Part shown: positions 11,681 through 24,592 of the stretch, in pieces
Position numbering within the stretch: the first letter of the stretch is position 1
Layout of the letters: each line of letters begins with the position of its first letter
NCBI GenBank assembly: GCA_014904845.1
Contig: MU119205.1
Span: forward strand, 682,001 to 746,000
Length of the DNA: 64,000 nt
Origin: Acephala macrosclerotiorum
Lineage: Eukaryota > Ascomycota > Leotiomycetes > Helotiales > Mollisiaceae
Direction of reading: 5' to 3'
Position numbers and translations under genes: made by a program
The notes under the pieces: model-generated
Seen by the model: the letters and a program-made list of their open reading frames with translations, nothing else
Database searches by the model: none
What the model was told of the DNA's origin: nothing

Positions 11681-11758
11681 GCAAGAATAAAGATAATACG
11701 AGACTTCATCGATGGGCTATTCGAAACGTGGGAAAGCTTGGACTAAGCGACGGCAAAA

Positions 11759-11763
11759 GGGGC
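11759..11763. repeat. Target-site duplication, left copy (GGGGC)
   Basis: The five bases immediately before the left LTR are GGGGC and match the five bases after the right LTR exactly, as expected for integrase-mediated insertion of a gypsy element. It also sets the outer LTR boundaries. Confidence 0.88.
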
Positions 11764-11930
11764 TATAACAGTCCTCACCGCAAAATGTACCACGGTCTTA
11801 GCGTAGTAAGTCTTGTCTGGAAAGTCTGTGTGTATTAGTGCGTCTGAAGAGAGAAAGTCTCAAGAGAGAGAAACTATCTAAAGTAGAATACTAAGCTAAA
11901 CTAGTACTAGTCCACGTGACTATCCCAACA
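11764..11930 (-). repeat. 3' LTR (left copy), 167 bp
   Basis: On the minus strand the LTR begins TGTTGGGATAGTCACGTGG and ends CTGTTATA; the expected terminal CA is probably mutated (TGTTACA to TGTTATA, a CpA change). Compared with the right LTR I count 22 differences over 167 positions, every one a transition. About 5 are the more mutated state in this copy and about 17 in the other. Confidence 0.88.
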
Positions 11931-11945
11931 TCCCCCCTCCCAAAG
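11931..11945 (-). other. Polypurine tract next to the 3' LTR
   Basis: On the minus strand CTTTGGGAGGGGGGA directly precedes the LTR start TGTTGGG. A purine tract at this place primes plus-strand DNA synthesis in LTR retrotransposons and fixes the orientation of this one. It has escaped RIP. Confidence 0.75.
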
Positions 11946-11971
11946 AATTCTCTTCGAGAAGCAACTAGTTA

Positions 11972-12140
11972 CTAATCGCCTGCAATTGGAGCAGCAGTAC
12001 TGTCAGTGTTCTTTGTGAGCCAGGTAGCAGTCCATCTTTGATTAGCACTATTTTTTTCATTTTCTCTATTTCCTCTATTTTTTTCATTTTTTCTATTTTC
12101 TCTATATTCTCCATTTTTTTCATTTTTTCCATTTCTTTCG
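11972..12140 (-). pseudogene. Readable C-terminal end of the element's last open frame
   Basis: On the minus strand a frame rich in N, E and K (repeats of ENEKN and similar, from A-rich simple sequence at 12050-12140) continues into SANQRWTATWLTKNTDSTAAPIAGD and stops at TAG 11974-11972, 41 bases before the LTR. The normal base composition of 11931-12050 contrasts sharply with the rest of the interior. The link to pol is inferred from position and strand; no catalytic motif is visible. Confidence 0.45.
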
Positions 12141-15100
12141 ATTACAACATTTTTATTAATTGTATCGTTTTTTTTCTTAATCTCAGTATTTCTTTATCTT
12201 TGATTACTATTTTGTTTATTCTCGTCTTCTATAAAAGTAGTAATTTCAACGATAAAGTCTGCAAATTAATCGTAAAAAATCAAGTATTGAATTTGAAATT
12301 CTTTAAAGAATTAGTAATTATAATAGTTTTTTTCGAAGTTTGTACAATAAATCAAAGCGTTTTATAATGTGAATTTATTGTCGTTATAATCATATTATTG
12401 AACGTTGAATTTATAAAAAAATTCAAACAATTAAACGATGATTTTTTTAGAAAATATTATATTAAGTTCGTAGTTACAATCGTAAGTAAAAACAATATAA
12501 ATTCTTATAATTATATCGCTATTAACGTCGAAAGTTTTGTAATTAGCGATAATTAATAATATGTTTTCAAATTTTAGTAAAAAATAAATAAATAAAAATT
12601 AAAAATATTTTAATTCGAATTTTTTTTTAAAGATTTTTTTAAATTAAGTATTATTAAAAACTTGATTAATAGTAATAAATTTTTTGATTAATAAATTAAA
12701 ACTTTGAAAATAGATTTTTAATAATTCGATAATATAATAAATTTGCATTTTTTTTGTAATTGAAATAATAGAAAGTTTTTTTCTAAAAAAATCGTAGTAA
12801 TTTTAGTAGTTTTTATTATAAAGCGATTATTCGATTTATTTTTTATTATAAAATTCTCGTAGACGACAATAAATTAATCGATTATAAAACGATTAAAAAA
12901 AATTGCACGGTTTTCGATGATTTTATAATAACGAGAATTGTAATTTTTATTGTATTTCGAGTATAGTTTTTTTTTTAAATATAAATAAATTTTGTGTATT
13001 TTTTTTTTATTATAAATTTTGTATTCGTTTTTCGAATATATTTTATTTTCGTTGTATTTATAGATTTTGTAAATTTTGCAATTAATGCGTTCAAAGTATA
13101 AATAATTGTCGATATTACAAATATCGTACAATTTATTGTTTTTATTTTTATTATTTTCGTTTTTTTAAAATAATCGAAATTTGAAGAATTTAAATTGAAA
13201 AGCGAGTAAAAAATACTTATTTTTTGTATATTTACGTTCGCAATATTCGAAATAAATAAAAGTGAAATATTAGTTTATAGAGATTTAATAATTGAACTTT
13301 TTGTGATTTTTTTGATCGCATTAAAAACATTTTTAGAAAATAATAATATCGATTTTTATTAAAATGTTTTTTATTTTAATAAAATCAATTAAAGATTTTA
13401 AAAAATCGATTTCGAATTTCAAGAATTTTTAATCGTTTTTAAAAAAATAATTCGCGAAATTAAAAGTTTTTTTAGAAATAACGAATATAAATTTATATTT
13501 GTATTTTGAGATTTGAATTAAATAATAGTATTTATTATTAATGAATTTAAAAAATGATTTAATGTTTAATACGAAAACGATAATAATATTTCGATTAATA
13601 CTTTGAACGATTTCGATTATTAGAGACTCGAAATTGAAATTGCGAAATGAATCGAATTCAAATTGAATTATTGTAATCTTTATTTTGTAAACGTAAATCG
13701 AAATAATTGATAAATTTTTGTAAACGATAATTTTTTTTGGATTTTAATAAATATATATAAAGTAATTTATTGAATAATAAAATTGTAAATCGAAATATTA
13801 ATATTTTTTTTTTTGTTTTTATTATTAAAAATAAATACGATTTCGAAATTGTTATTAATATTAAAAAACTCGTAAAAATATTTGTAAAAAAATATAATTT
13901 TTAAAAGTATTAATTTATTAGTATTATTATTTATTATTATATTTTCATAATATTTAAAAAAAAATTATTAAATTAAATTCGAAGTATATATTTTGTATTG
14001 TTCGTTTAAATATAACGTTGAATACTAGAAATGAATTAAACGTTTTAAAATAGAATATATTAAAACTTTAAAAAGTAAGTTTTAAAACTTTGAATTATAT
14101 ATTGTACGAGTAAATAAATTTATTTGATAAATGTTTTTATTATCGATCAAAAATTAGAACGAGAAAATATTAATAAAAGTGCAAATTATAATAAAAAAGC
14201 GTTTTATATTTTCATTGAAAAATAAAATCGAAAAAGTGAAAATCGTTTATTAAAAAAAGAATTTAATTATTTATATCGATATAATTACAACGATATTCGT
14301 AGTACGTAAAATGTTTTATATTAATAATTTTTAAAAAGTATTAAATTCGATTATTTTTTTTTTGTTTGTAATATTATTTAAATTGTATTTAATGTAATTT
14401 ATAATAGTTTATAAAATTTCGTATTATTTATTATTATTTTTTTTAATGTAAAATTTATTTTATATAATTTTATATAAAATTATATTTTTAGTTTCGAGTA
14501 TAAATTTTTTATTATTATATTTATAAATTTTTTTATTAATTTAATTTTATTATATATATATTTTTTTTGATATAAACGTTAAAATTTTATTAGTTTTTTT
14601 AATAAAATTTTCGTGAAATTTTGTTAAAAAATTTTTAGTATTAAAACGAGAGATTTTAATAGATAAAAAATCGAATTTAATAATAGTTTTAATAAAATTT
14701 TAGTAATTGTATTCGGTTTTAATAATTAAAATCGATATATAAAATTTCGTAAAAATTATATAATTTTAAATAAAAATATAATTGTAAATAATATTTTTAA
14801 AAAATTCTATGAAAGTTTTTTTTTAATATAAAGTAAATTTATTGTAATATTTTTTTTTATTTTTTATTATTATATATTTAAAAAAGTTTATAATAAGAAA
14901 TTTGAAAATATTATTAAAATTTACGAAATATTTAATTAAGTATAAAAATAAGTATATTTAAATATTTTTTTTTTTTAAATTTTAATAAAAGTTAAAGTTT
15001 TTAATTGTATTTTTATAAATTTTATTAGAGTATAAAAATTTGAAAGTAATATTTTCGATTTTGAAAATTTTTAAAAATTTTTATTAAAAGTATTTAAAGT

Positions 15101-16393
15101 TATAAAATTCGATATTGTAAAAAAATAATACGATATTAATATAATATTTAAAATTTTCGAGAATGTAATAATAGAAATTAAAACGATAGAAAATAACGAT
15201 AGAAATTGTATTAAATAAAATTAATTTATTAAAACATTAAATAATATTATTTTAAATTTGAAATTGTTATTATTTATTATTACGAGTTTTTTGAAGTGCG
15301 TTTTGTTGTATTAATCGCTTATTTGTAATATCGATAAATTTTATAAAATTTGCGATTTTATTATAGTTTTTTTTATTATTATTATTATTATAATAAGTAT
15401 TATTTTCGTTTTAATTTTTATTGTTTTTGAGATTATTGATATTGTAAAAAAATTTGAAATTTAATTTGATATATTTTGAGTATTTGAAAATTGAAAAAAA
15501 AGTACGATTTTTATTTGATTATTAATTTGTAAACGAGCGATAATTTAATTTTTTTAATTTATATGTATTAAGTATATTTTAAAAAGATTATTATTAAATT
15601 CGTATATTTTGAAAAAAGTTTTTAGTATAGTAATAAAAATAGTAATAAAATATTGTATTTTTTATTTTAATTAATAATTTTTGAAATATTAATATTTATT
15701 TATAGTATTATAAATAATATAAATATATTATTTGAATTTGTTTTAATATACGAGTTTTTTTGTAGTTATTTAATTGTTTGTAAATTATAAAAATATTATT
15801 AATTATAAGTTATTAAATAATAAAAAAGTTTTTAATTTAATTTTGTAAAATTTTTTTGATTTTATTAAAAATAAGTTTGTTTTTAAGTGTATTTAATTAA
15901 ATATTATTATTTTCAGATTATAAAATAATAATAAAAAAAAAATTAAATTATTATTTTTTTTGAGATTAATAAAATTGTATATAAATAATTTAAAAATAGT
16001 AAAAATAATATTTTTCTCGAGTTTAAAAATTTTAAAATCGTTGAATATATACGATTTAATATTGAAATATACAAAAATTTTGTTTTTTGAATTGAAATAA
16101 TTTTTGATTTTAAAATTAGATATTTAATAATCAAATTTAGTAAATAATAAAAATTTTTAAGAATTGAAAATTTTAAAATCGTTGATTTAAAAAAAGTTTA
16201 ATGTAATATAAAGTATATAAAGAGTTTCGTTTATTTCGTTATATTATTTTAAGAGTTTTATTTTCGTGAAATTTTAAGTATATTTAATTTTATATATAGA
16301 TTGTATTTTGATTATAAAAAAAATGAAATTATTATTATTTTATAGATTAATTTAATAAAAAAAAAAGTAAATTTTATTATTGATTTTAAAATA

Positions 16394-17203
16394 AATAATT
16401 ATATTGTAAAAAATTTTAAACGTAAAAAAATAGATTTTAAGTGCATTAAATTTAATGTTTATAAGTTCGTCGATGAATTCGTCGATAGATTTTATAATTT
16501 TATTGAATATTTATTGTTTTTGTATAAAAAAAATTTAAATATTTTTAGTTTTGTATATTTGTATAAATATTTTTTGTTTATTAAATATGTAATTTCAATT
16601 TTTCGTAGTATTAAAAGTTTTTGTAATAAGTAATTTTGTAGAAATTGTATTTTATGTGATTAATTCAATTTTAATAATAATATTAAAATTGTTTAATTCG
16701 ATTTTAACGATTTTTAAGAAATTGTATTTGATAAACGTAAAAATGAAAATTGTTAATTAGAAAGTAAATATAATTTTAATTGAAATAAAATAAAATCGAA
16801 TAATTTCGAGAGACGAAATAAAACGAGTTTTAATAGAAAAATATATTGAAATCGTAAAATGAAATCGAATAATTGTAATAATATAAAAAAAATTGAAAAT
16901 AATGCGTGAATTAATAGTAGTAATTTCGATTTTGATAGATTAAAAAATTTGAGTATAGAAAATATTTAAAATAACGAGTTTATTGTATGTATTATAGTAA
17001 ATTGTAAAGATTGCGATTTTGATTGTAATAAAATCGTTGTAAATAAAAGTTTTTATTTTAAAAAAAATAGTAATTTTAAAATTATTAATTTTAATTATTT
17101 TATTAAAAATTAAAAATATTTTATTAATAGTTTTAAAATATTTATAAATTTATATTTTAAAATTTTAATTATTTGTTTAATGTATACGATTATAAATTGT
17201 AAA
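16394..17203 (+). other. Cryptic plus-strand reading frame inside the element
   Basis: Frame 2 is free of stops for about 80 codons (NNYIVKNFKRKKIDFK then YKFVDEFVDRFYNFIEYLL and YLYKYFLFIKYVISIFRSIK) and then continues for about 190 codons with roughly ten stops, each explainable as a RIP product of CAA, CAG, CGA or TGG. A cysteine cluster F-C-N-K-stop-F-C-R-N-C-I-L-C-D follows at about 16.62 kb. The strand is opposite to pol. It may be part of a nested element or an antisense frame, or may be a composition artefact. Confidence 0.3.
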
Positions 17204-19410
17204 AAAAATAAATTGAAAAAATTGTTTAAGAATTTGTATATAAAAAAAATTTCGCGTTTATAAAATTTTTATTTATTGTATATAATTTCGATTAAAAGAT
17301 TTTTTAGTACAAAAATAATAATATATTATTATATTTAGTAAAATATATAATCGAGTAAAAACGAATTATAAATAAGTAAATATATATATATTTAAATATA
17401 AATTATAAAATTTGTAGATTTTTTTCGAAATTTGATATTAAATCGTTTTAAAGTATAATTGTTTGTATTTTAATATTATTACGAATAAGAAATTATTTTT
17501 TTAAAAATAATTTATTATATAACGATATATATAAAAAATCTAATAATAATATAAATATTATTCGATTTCGAATTTTTTGATTATTAATAAAATTGTTTTT
17601 TTTTAGATTTTTTATTAATTTTCAAATAATATTATAATAGTTTTATTATTTGATTTAATAAAAGAAATTTTTTTATTTTATTTTATTAATAGAATATATT
17701 TTTTTAATTAAAATTTCTTTAATAATATAACGTTTTTTATTATTGATTATAATCGATTTTGATTTCGATTGAAAACGTTTATAAAAGTTTTCGAGTATTA
17801 ATTTGAAATATTCGATTGAAATAATAAAATAAATATTAATAAATTACGAAAAAAATTTAAATTCGTAAAAGAAATTGTTTTTAAATAAATCGCTTTTTTT
17901 GCGTTTGATTTTGAACGATTTAAATTTATTAAAAAAAAGTTTAATATAATTATTAAAATTTGAAAAAATATAATATTAATTGTAATATATTTTTATTTTC
18001 GTTTATACAAATTTTATAATATTTATAGTTTTTTTATATAAATTTTTTTAATATTTAATGTAATTTAAATTAATTATAAAATCAAAAAAAATAATTTTAA
18101 TAATTTTATTATAAAATAATTCGTAGAAAATAAATTTAATAAATATATTTATAGAAATATTTATATAAAATTGAATATATAATAATAATTTTTTTTAATC
18201 GAATTAATTATATTTACTTTTTAAAATACAATAAAAAATATATATAAAAATTTGAATTATTTATTTTATTTAATTATTTACAAAAAAATAATACGCGATC
18301 GTAAAAATTAATTTAATTCGTATTAAAATAAAAAATTTAATTTAAAAATCAAATATAAATTTAAAATTATAATTTGAAATAAAAATATTAAAAATTTTTT
18401 AATTATTTTAAATATTTTTAAAATATGCGATCATTTAATTTTTTGTAATATAAATTTTTTTTTTGATTAAATATTAAATGTATTTAATAATTTTATAAAC
18501 GAAAATAAAAATTATATTATTATTTTTTTTTGAAATTTATATAAATTATTAAAAAAAAATTTATAAAAAATTTAATTAATTATAAAATTTTTTATAGTAA
18601 AATGCGTTTTAATTTAATTTTAAAATAAATAAAATAATTTAAAATATATTTTATTTTAAAAAAAAAAACGTATTTTCATAAAACGTAATAAATTCTATTA
18701 ATATTAATATAAATTATATTGTCGTATATTATTTTAAAAAACTGAAAAAAATATTTTTAAGAAATATAGAATTTTTCGTAATTTTTATTTTGAAAAAAAA
18801 GTAATTTGAATTTTATATTACAATGAAAATAATATAAAATTGTAAAAAGATCGTTTAAATTATTTTTTGTGTATTTATAGATTTGTATTAATTTTTTATA
18901 AATTTTAAAAAAAGACGAATTCGAAAAAAGATTTTTAGTAATAGATTTGAAAAAATTCGAGTAAATATACAAAGTTAAAATTGAGACGTAATAATCGTTA
19001 GACAATTGAATTTAGTGTATCGTGAGAAATTTTAGTGAAATGTTTTTGATTTTAAATAAAAGAATTAGTAAAGTTATTGTAATTGTTTAAAGAATTAGTA
19101 AAATATTTTTGAGATTTAATAAAAGAAATGAGAAAATTTTTAAATCGATAAGATTTTTTTGAGACGAAGAATTTGGTTTATTAAAGTCTATTAAAGATTT
19201 AAGTGTTAAAAGCTTTGAAATCGATTGTATCGCGACGGTTTTCGAATGAGTTTATATCGAGTAAATGTCGACGTATTGTACGCGAATTAGCTTTTTATAT
19301 AGTTGATTGCAAGTTTGAACGTATTGGATTTGGATAGAGTTTTGTTTGGAAATTAGAAGACGCTGAGAAGAAAATACGATAGTTTGAGATTTAGAGGAAA
19401 TGTTTTTGAT

Positions 19411-19587
19411 TATTCGCGATAGTGTATTAGTGTTAATATGTAATTTCTTTGGTCGATAGATAATTTGTATGCGATTTTAGTACTTAGAGAGAAATAATCG
19501 TTAATTTGCGAGTTTATTTGAGCGTTTCAAAGAGATAAAATCGTTGTTTTTGAACGTATTAATAATCGCGCTATAATCGGTGTAAAC
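19411..19587 (-). pseudogene. RNase H domain remnant of gypsy pol
   Basis: The minus strand reads VYTDYSAI, then R-S-N-K-L-A-N-stop-R-L-F-L-S-K-Y-stop, then IQIIYRPKKLHINTNTLSRI. This follows the conserved end of gypsy RNase H: T-D-H-x-A, R-x-R-R-L, a Tyr in L-S-x-Y, Y-x-x-G-x-x-N and D-A-L-S-R. The differences (stops from CAA, N-T-L-S-R from D-A-L-S-R, R-P-K-K from R-P-G-R) are single C-to-T or G-to-A changes. This is the strongest evidence for the element's class. Confidence 0.8.
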
Positions 19588-20159
19588 GATTATATTATTA
19601 TTGTTTAGAAAATGCGATAATTTTTAAAGAATTCAAATTAGTATATTCGTTTTTAGTTTCGTGGACTAATAATTTTGTTTAGTAGAATTTAAATTTTTCG
19701 AGAGAAATAGAATTAAACGCTTAATTTCGTTTTTATTTATTTGATATAATGTAACGTTAAATTTTATTTTTTTATTATTGTTTACGTACAAAATAAAAAG
19801 TTTTTCGAAATTAAAAAAAATCAATTGAAAATATTCGTACAAACGATTTTATAGCGTTTTTTATATATATTTAATATTATTTAATAATAAATTTTTAAAT
19901 TTGTTTACGAATTTGATTAAATATTTTTTAGTATAACGATTTCAATTTAATTTTTAAATAAGAAAAATTTTAAAATCGCGTATTTTCAAGATTTAAAACG
20001 GTTTAAAAATTGTAATAAAATGTAAAACGAATTTTCGATAATAATCGAAAAAATCGAGTTTGTATTCGAATTATTTTAAAATAATAAAAAATTGTAAAAT
20101 TTTAATTGTTTCGATTTTTTTTTTATTGTATTTAATTCGAAATAATTAATTTAATAATT

Positions 20160-20615
20160 TAATATTTTTAATTTAAATTGCGCGAAATAATATTTAATAA
20201 AAAAAAGTATTATATTCGATTTACAAAGTAAATTAAAACAAGTAAACAAATAATTAATGTAAAATTTAATGTTTTTAAAAAAAATAATAATATTATTAAT
20301 ATAAACAAATACGAACTTTTAAAAGTATTCGTCGAAAATTTGTTTTATTCAATACTAGAAAAAAATTGAAAAAGTAATTAAATTTATAGTATTGATTGTA
20401 AATTGTTTATACTTACGATAAAAAATCACGAAAACGATTTTTTAACGATTCTCGAAACGAATTCTTTACTAAAAAAAACTTTTGATTATATTAAAATAAA
20501 AAAATAAAATCGAATTTTTTATTGTTTCGAAAATATCGTTTTATTTCAATAAAAAATAAATATTTAAAAATATTTTAATATTTACACGTTTAAAATCGAC
20601 GATTAATTTGAGTTT
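20160..20615 (-). pseudogene. Reverse transcriptase remnant of gypsy pol
   Basis: The minus strand begins KLKLIVDFKRVN, corresponding to the KLRLVVDFRRLN start of RT motif, continues with YFLLK-stop-NDIFETIKN (YPLPRxDDIL...L.G) and YFNIIKSFF (FSxLDLxSxFHQ region), then degrades with several stops. Domain limits are approximate. It lies 5' of the RNase H remnant on the same strand, in the correct order. Confidence 0.6.
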
Positions 20616-21403
20616 ATTATTTCGTTAAATTAAAAAAATAAAAAAAGCAATTAACGAAGATTTTTTTAGAAAAACTTTTTCAACGATATTAATTTTATTA
20701 AAAAAATGGAAAATTTTATTCGTTTTAATACGATTTCTTTTTAATATTTCGAAAAAGATTTATTTTAAATTATTGAAATCGATATTTTCTTTAAAAAAAA
20801 TAAATATTTTTATTTTATCGTTAAAATTACTTAAATCGAGTTTAAAAAAACGTACATTTTTTTTGAAAATTTAAATAATACGAATATAATATTTATCGTT
20901 TCAAATTGTAAATATATTTATTTAAAAAAAATTTAATAAAAATTTTTTAAACGAAATAATAAAATAAAAATATTTATTTGATTTTTTTTTTTTCGTATTT
21001 TTAATTATTGAAAATAAATATTAATATTATTAATACTATTAAAAATTTTATTAAAACGATTTAATATATTTAAAATTTATTTTATTCGAAATTTAATAAA
21101 TAATCGCTTGAAATTAATATAAAAAAGTGATTTTATTTGTTTATCAAAAATTCTAATTATTAAACTTTTAAAAATATTATATACAATATTAATTTGCGAA
21201 AAAACGTTAATAAAATAATTCGAAATACAAATTAAAAATTGTTTATATTATATTTTTATATTAATTTTTCAATTTAAATTAATAATTATTATTTTAACGA
21301 TATAAATTTAAACGCGAAACATTTTTTTTCTTTTTATTAAAACAGAAATTCGAATTTTCTTTTTTTAGTATTTCAATTAATCGAAATTAATAATACGTTT
21401 TAT

Positions 21404-21745
21404 TTATATAATATTTAAATAATTATTTTTAAATACAATATTTAATAAAAAAATATTACAATCGAGAAATTTTACGACGTAAAACTCGATTATAAATTGA
21501 AAAAATTCGTTGTTCGTTATTAAAAATCGAATAAATAAATAAACGAAATTATTTATTTGCAATTCGAAATTTATATTAAAAAAATTAATAATTTTAAAAT
21601 TTTTGCGTAATACGATATCGAGATAAAAAATATAAAATATATTTTTGATTATAAATAAAATATTAATATTAATATTCGAATATTTTTCGAAAAAAAAATT
21701 TTTATTATATAATACAATTTTCGCGTTTGCGTAATAAATATACAT
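21404..21745 (-). pseudogene. Possible retropepsin region of gypsy pol
   Basis: A 113-codon open minus-strand frame contains IIEFYVVKFLDCNIFLLNIVF, which resembles the end of a retroviral-type aspartic protease (F-x-V-V...L-D-C-D-V-L-L-G-x-D-F-L) after G-to-A change. The catalytic D-T/S-G triad is not recognisable. Its position 5' of RT supports the reading. Confidence 0.3.
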
Positions 21746-24592
21746 TTTATTATTTACGTAATATATATTTTATTTATTTTTAATTACAAAATTTTTTTTT
21801 TTTTAAATCGATTAAAAAAGTAATTAATAAATGTAAATTATAATTGCAATAAAAAATAATTATTATTAGTAATTTAAATAATAATTAATTTTTTGTTAAT
21901 ATTTTTAATTATTAATAAAAATAAATATTATATTAAAAAAAACTTATTAGTATTATTCGCGTTATAAAAATAATTAAATAGATTTTTATTTAATATATTG
22001 AGTAAACTAGTAATAAATGCAAAAATTGAAAACGAAAAAATAAAAAATTAAATTTTTTTTATTATTTTATAGTTTTTAATTGTTTTTAAATTTTCAATAA
22101 TATTAATTAATAATACTAATTTTAAATCGTTTTATTGCGTTATTATAATAGTAAAACGAGTAATATAAAAAATGTTTAAAATAATAATAATAAAAATTTT
22201 ATTAAAATATTTTAATAACGAATTATTATTTTTGAGTAATTATTTGATTCGTTTTTCGAATTGAAATTCGATATAAAAATCGTGAGAATTACGTTTTTCG
22301 TTTAATGTAAATTGTAAAAATTTTATTGAATTAAGTAAATTTGTTAATATATTTAATAAAGCGATTTATTAATTAGAATTAAATCGTGCGAGTATACGTC
22401 GTTTTTTAAGAGTTTATTATTCGTATAATAAATTGAAACGATTAATTTTAAAATATTAATAGAAATCAATAAAATAAATAAAAAAAATCGAATAATTTTT
22501 TTATTTTTATTATTATTTTTAGAATTATATAAATATTGAAAATCGATATAATTTAAATCGCAATAAATAATATAAAAATAATGAAATTTAAAAAGTGTAA
22601 TTGAAATTATTATAATAAGAATTTAAATTGAAAATTGAATATTTAAAAAATATTTAATAGTTTTTCGTAGAATATAGCGTAGAAATTTAAAAAAAAAGAA
22701 AATTTTCGAAGTTTTAAAAATTGAGAATTTAAAGATCGAGTTTTATTGAGATTGTTAATAGTAAATTTTTTTATTATAATTGATTTAAATTTCGCGTTTG
22801 CGGTTTTTTTCGTAGTAAACGAATATTTGAAAATACGTATTATATTGATCTCGAGTAATAAATTTCGTAGAATAAACTTTAATTATAAATTGATTTAATA
22901 TATTGTATTTGTTTAAAATAACGATTAATTTAAAAATAAAATTCAAATTTTCGTAAAATCATCAAATAATAAAATTTTCGTTTTTTTTTTTCGATTTTTA
23001 TATATAAAATTTATTTCGTAATTAAATATTTTTAAATTGTAAATTTGAATTCGTTATTAAAAATATATTTTATAGTATTTATTTTTTGTAGAATCGTAAA
23101 TAAATTATTATAAAAACGTATTATTAATTTAATAGTTTAAAAATTTTAATTTTAATTTATAATTATATGAATTTCAAAAAAAATATTATCGAATTAAATA
23201 CGAGTTTTACTTTTTATAGTAATAAATAAAATTAATAAAACCATTTTTTTATTGTAAATTTAAAATATATAATTGAAACGATTAATATAAAAAAAACAAT
23301 TTTAATATTATTATATTCGATATTTTGAAATTTTAATTTAATAATTTAAAAAATATAAATTTTAAATTATTTTTCGATTTTTTATTATTTATTTATTTTT
23401 ATTTATAAACGATATAAATAAAAAAAATTTCGTTTATTTTAAAATAATAAATTACATTTAAAGTATTTAAAAAATTGATAATTGTTTTTTTATTGTTTTA
23501 TCGATAGTATATATTATTGATTTGAGTTTTTTTGAAAACGATTTAAAAATTGTATAAAAATTTTAATTTTGTAAATAAAATATATTAAAAAAAAAATATC
23601 AATAATTGTTTTTATTTCGTACGAAATTCGAGTTTTAAATTCGATAATTCGTAAAGTAATATTGATTATATTTTTATTATTTTTTAGTAAAATATTTTTT
23701 ATATTTTAATACAAATTATTTTCGTATATTTTTTTTTATATAATTTTAACGAGAATTACATTTTTCGTTTATTGTTTTATTGTGTACAATTGTATTTCGA
23801 GTAAATTAAAAATAATTATTTTAAATATTGAAATTTGAATTTTTTTATCGTTTAAAAAATTTAATAAATAAATCGTTTGTTTACAAAAAATAGTTTTTAA
23901 AGAATTTAATAATTTAATAGTATTTTGAAATTATTAAAAATTCTATGAAAATTCGCGTTTGAAAAAATCGAAAATTTGAAAATAATTAAAAAAAAATAAT
24001 AATTGAAATAAGTTTTTAAAGTATTTTGAACGTTCGAATAAATTATTAATAAAATCGAAAATTGAAAATTATAAAACTCGTTTTAATAAAAAGTTTTATA
24101 TCGTTTATATAAATATAATTTTCGAATTAAATAATATATTTAATTTTATTGGATTTGATATAAAATTTTTTTAAATAAAATTTATTTTAAATAATTCGTT
24201 TTTTTGTTTTTGTAATATTAATAAAATATTTGAATTAAATCGATAAAATAAAAATATATAAAAATTCGAAATTAAAAAAATTTAAAATCGAAAAAAAGAA
24301 AATATTGTTTAATACGAGTTTAATAGAAATTGTTTATTCGAATTTTTTAATCGATTTTTATTAAAATTTTTGCGTTTGATTAATTTGTTAAAATTATTTA
24401 TTTGTATTTATTAATAATAAAAAACGATCGTAAAATAATAGAACTACGTTTACAATTATTGTAATTTGAAATAACGTAATAAATAGATCGTTCGCAAAAG
24501 TTCAAAAATCGATGCGAAATTGTACAAATAGTTGCGTACAATTAAATTCGACGATTTTCAAAAAATTCGATCGAAACGTAAATATATTACTA

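Noticed and set aside
12038..12367. A 109-codon plus-strand frame rich in Phe, Ile and Ser at the left end of the AT block
   Set aside because: Its first third is the complement of A-rich simple repeats that belong to a better minus-strand frame ending at 11972, and the rest is RIP-type AT sequence.
12874..13131. An 85-codon minus-strand frame rich in Tyr, Lys, Ile and Asn
   Set aside because: In a strand almost lacking G, stop codons TAG and TGA are rare and such frames arise by chance; the composition gives no independent support.
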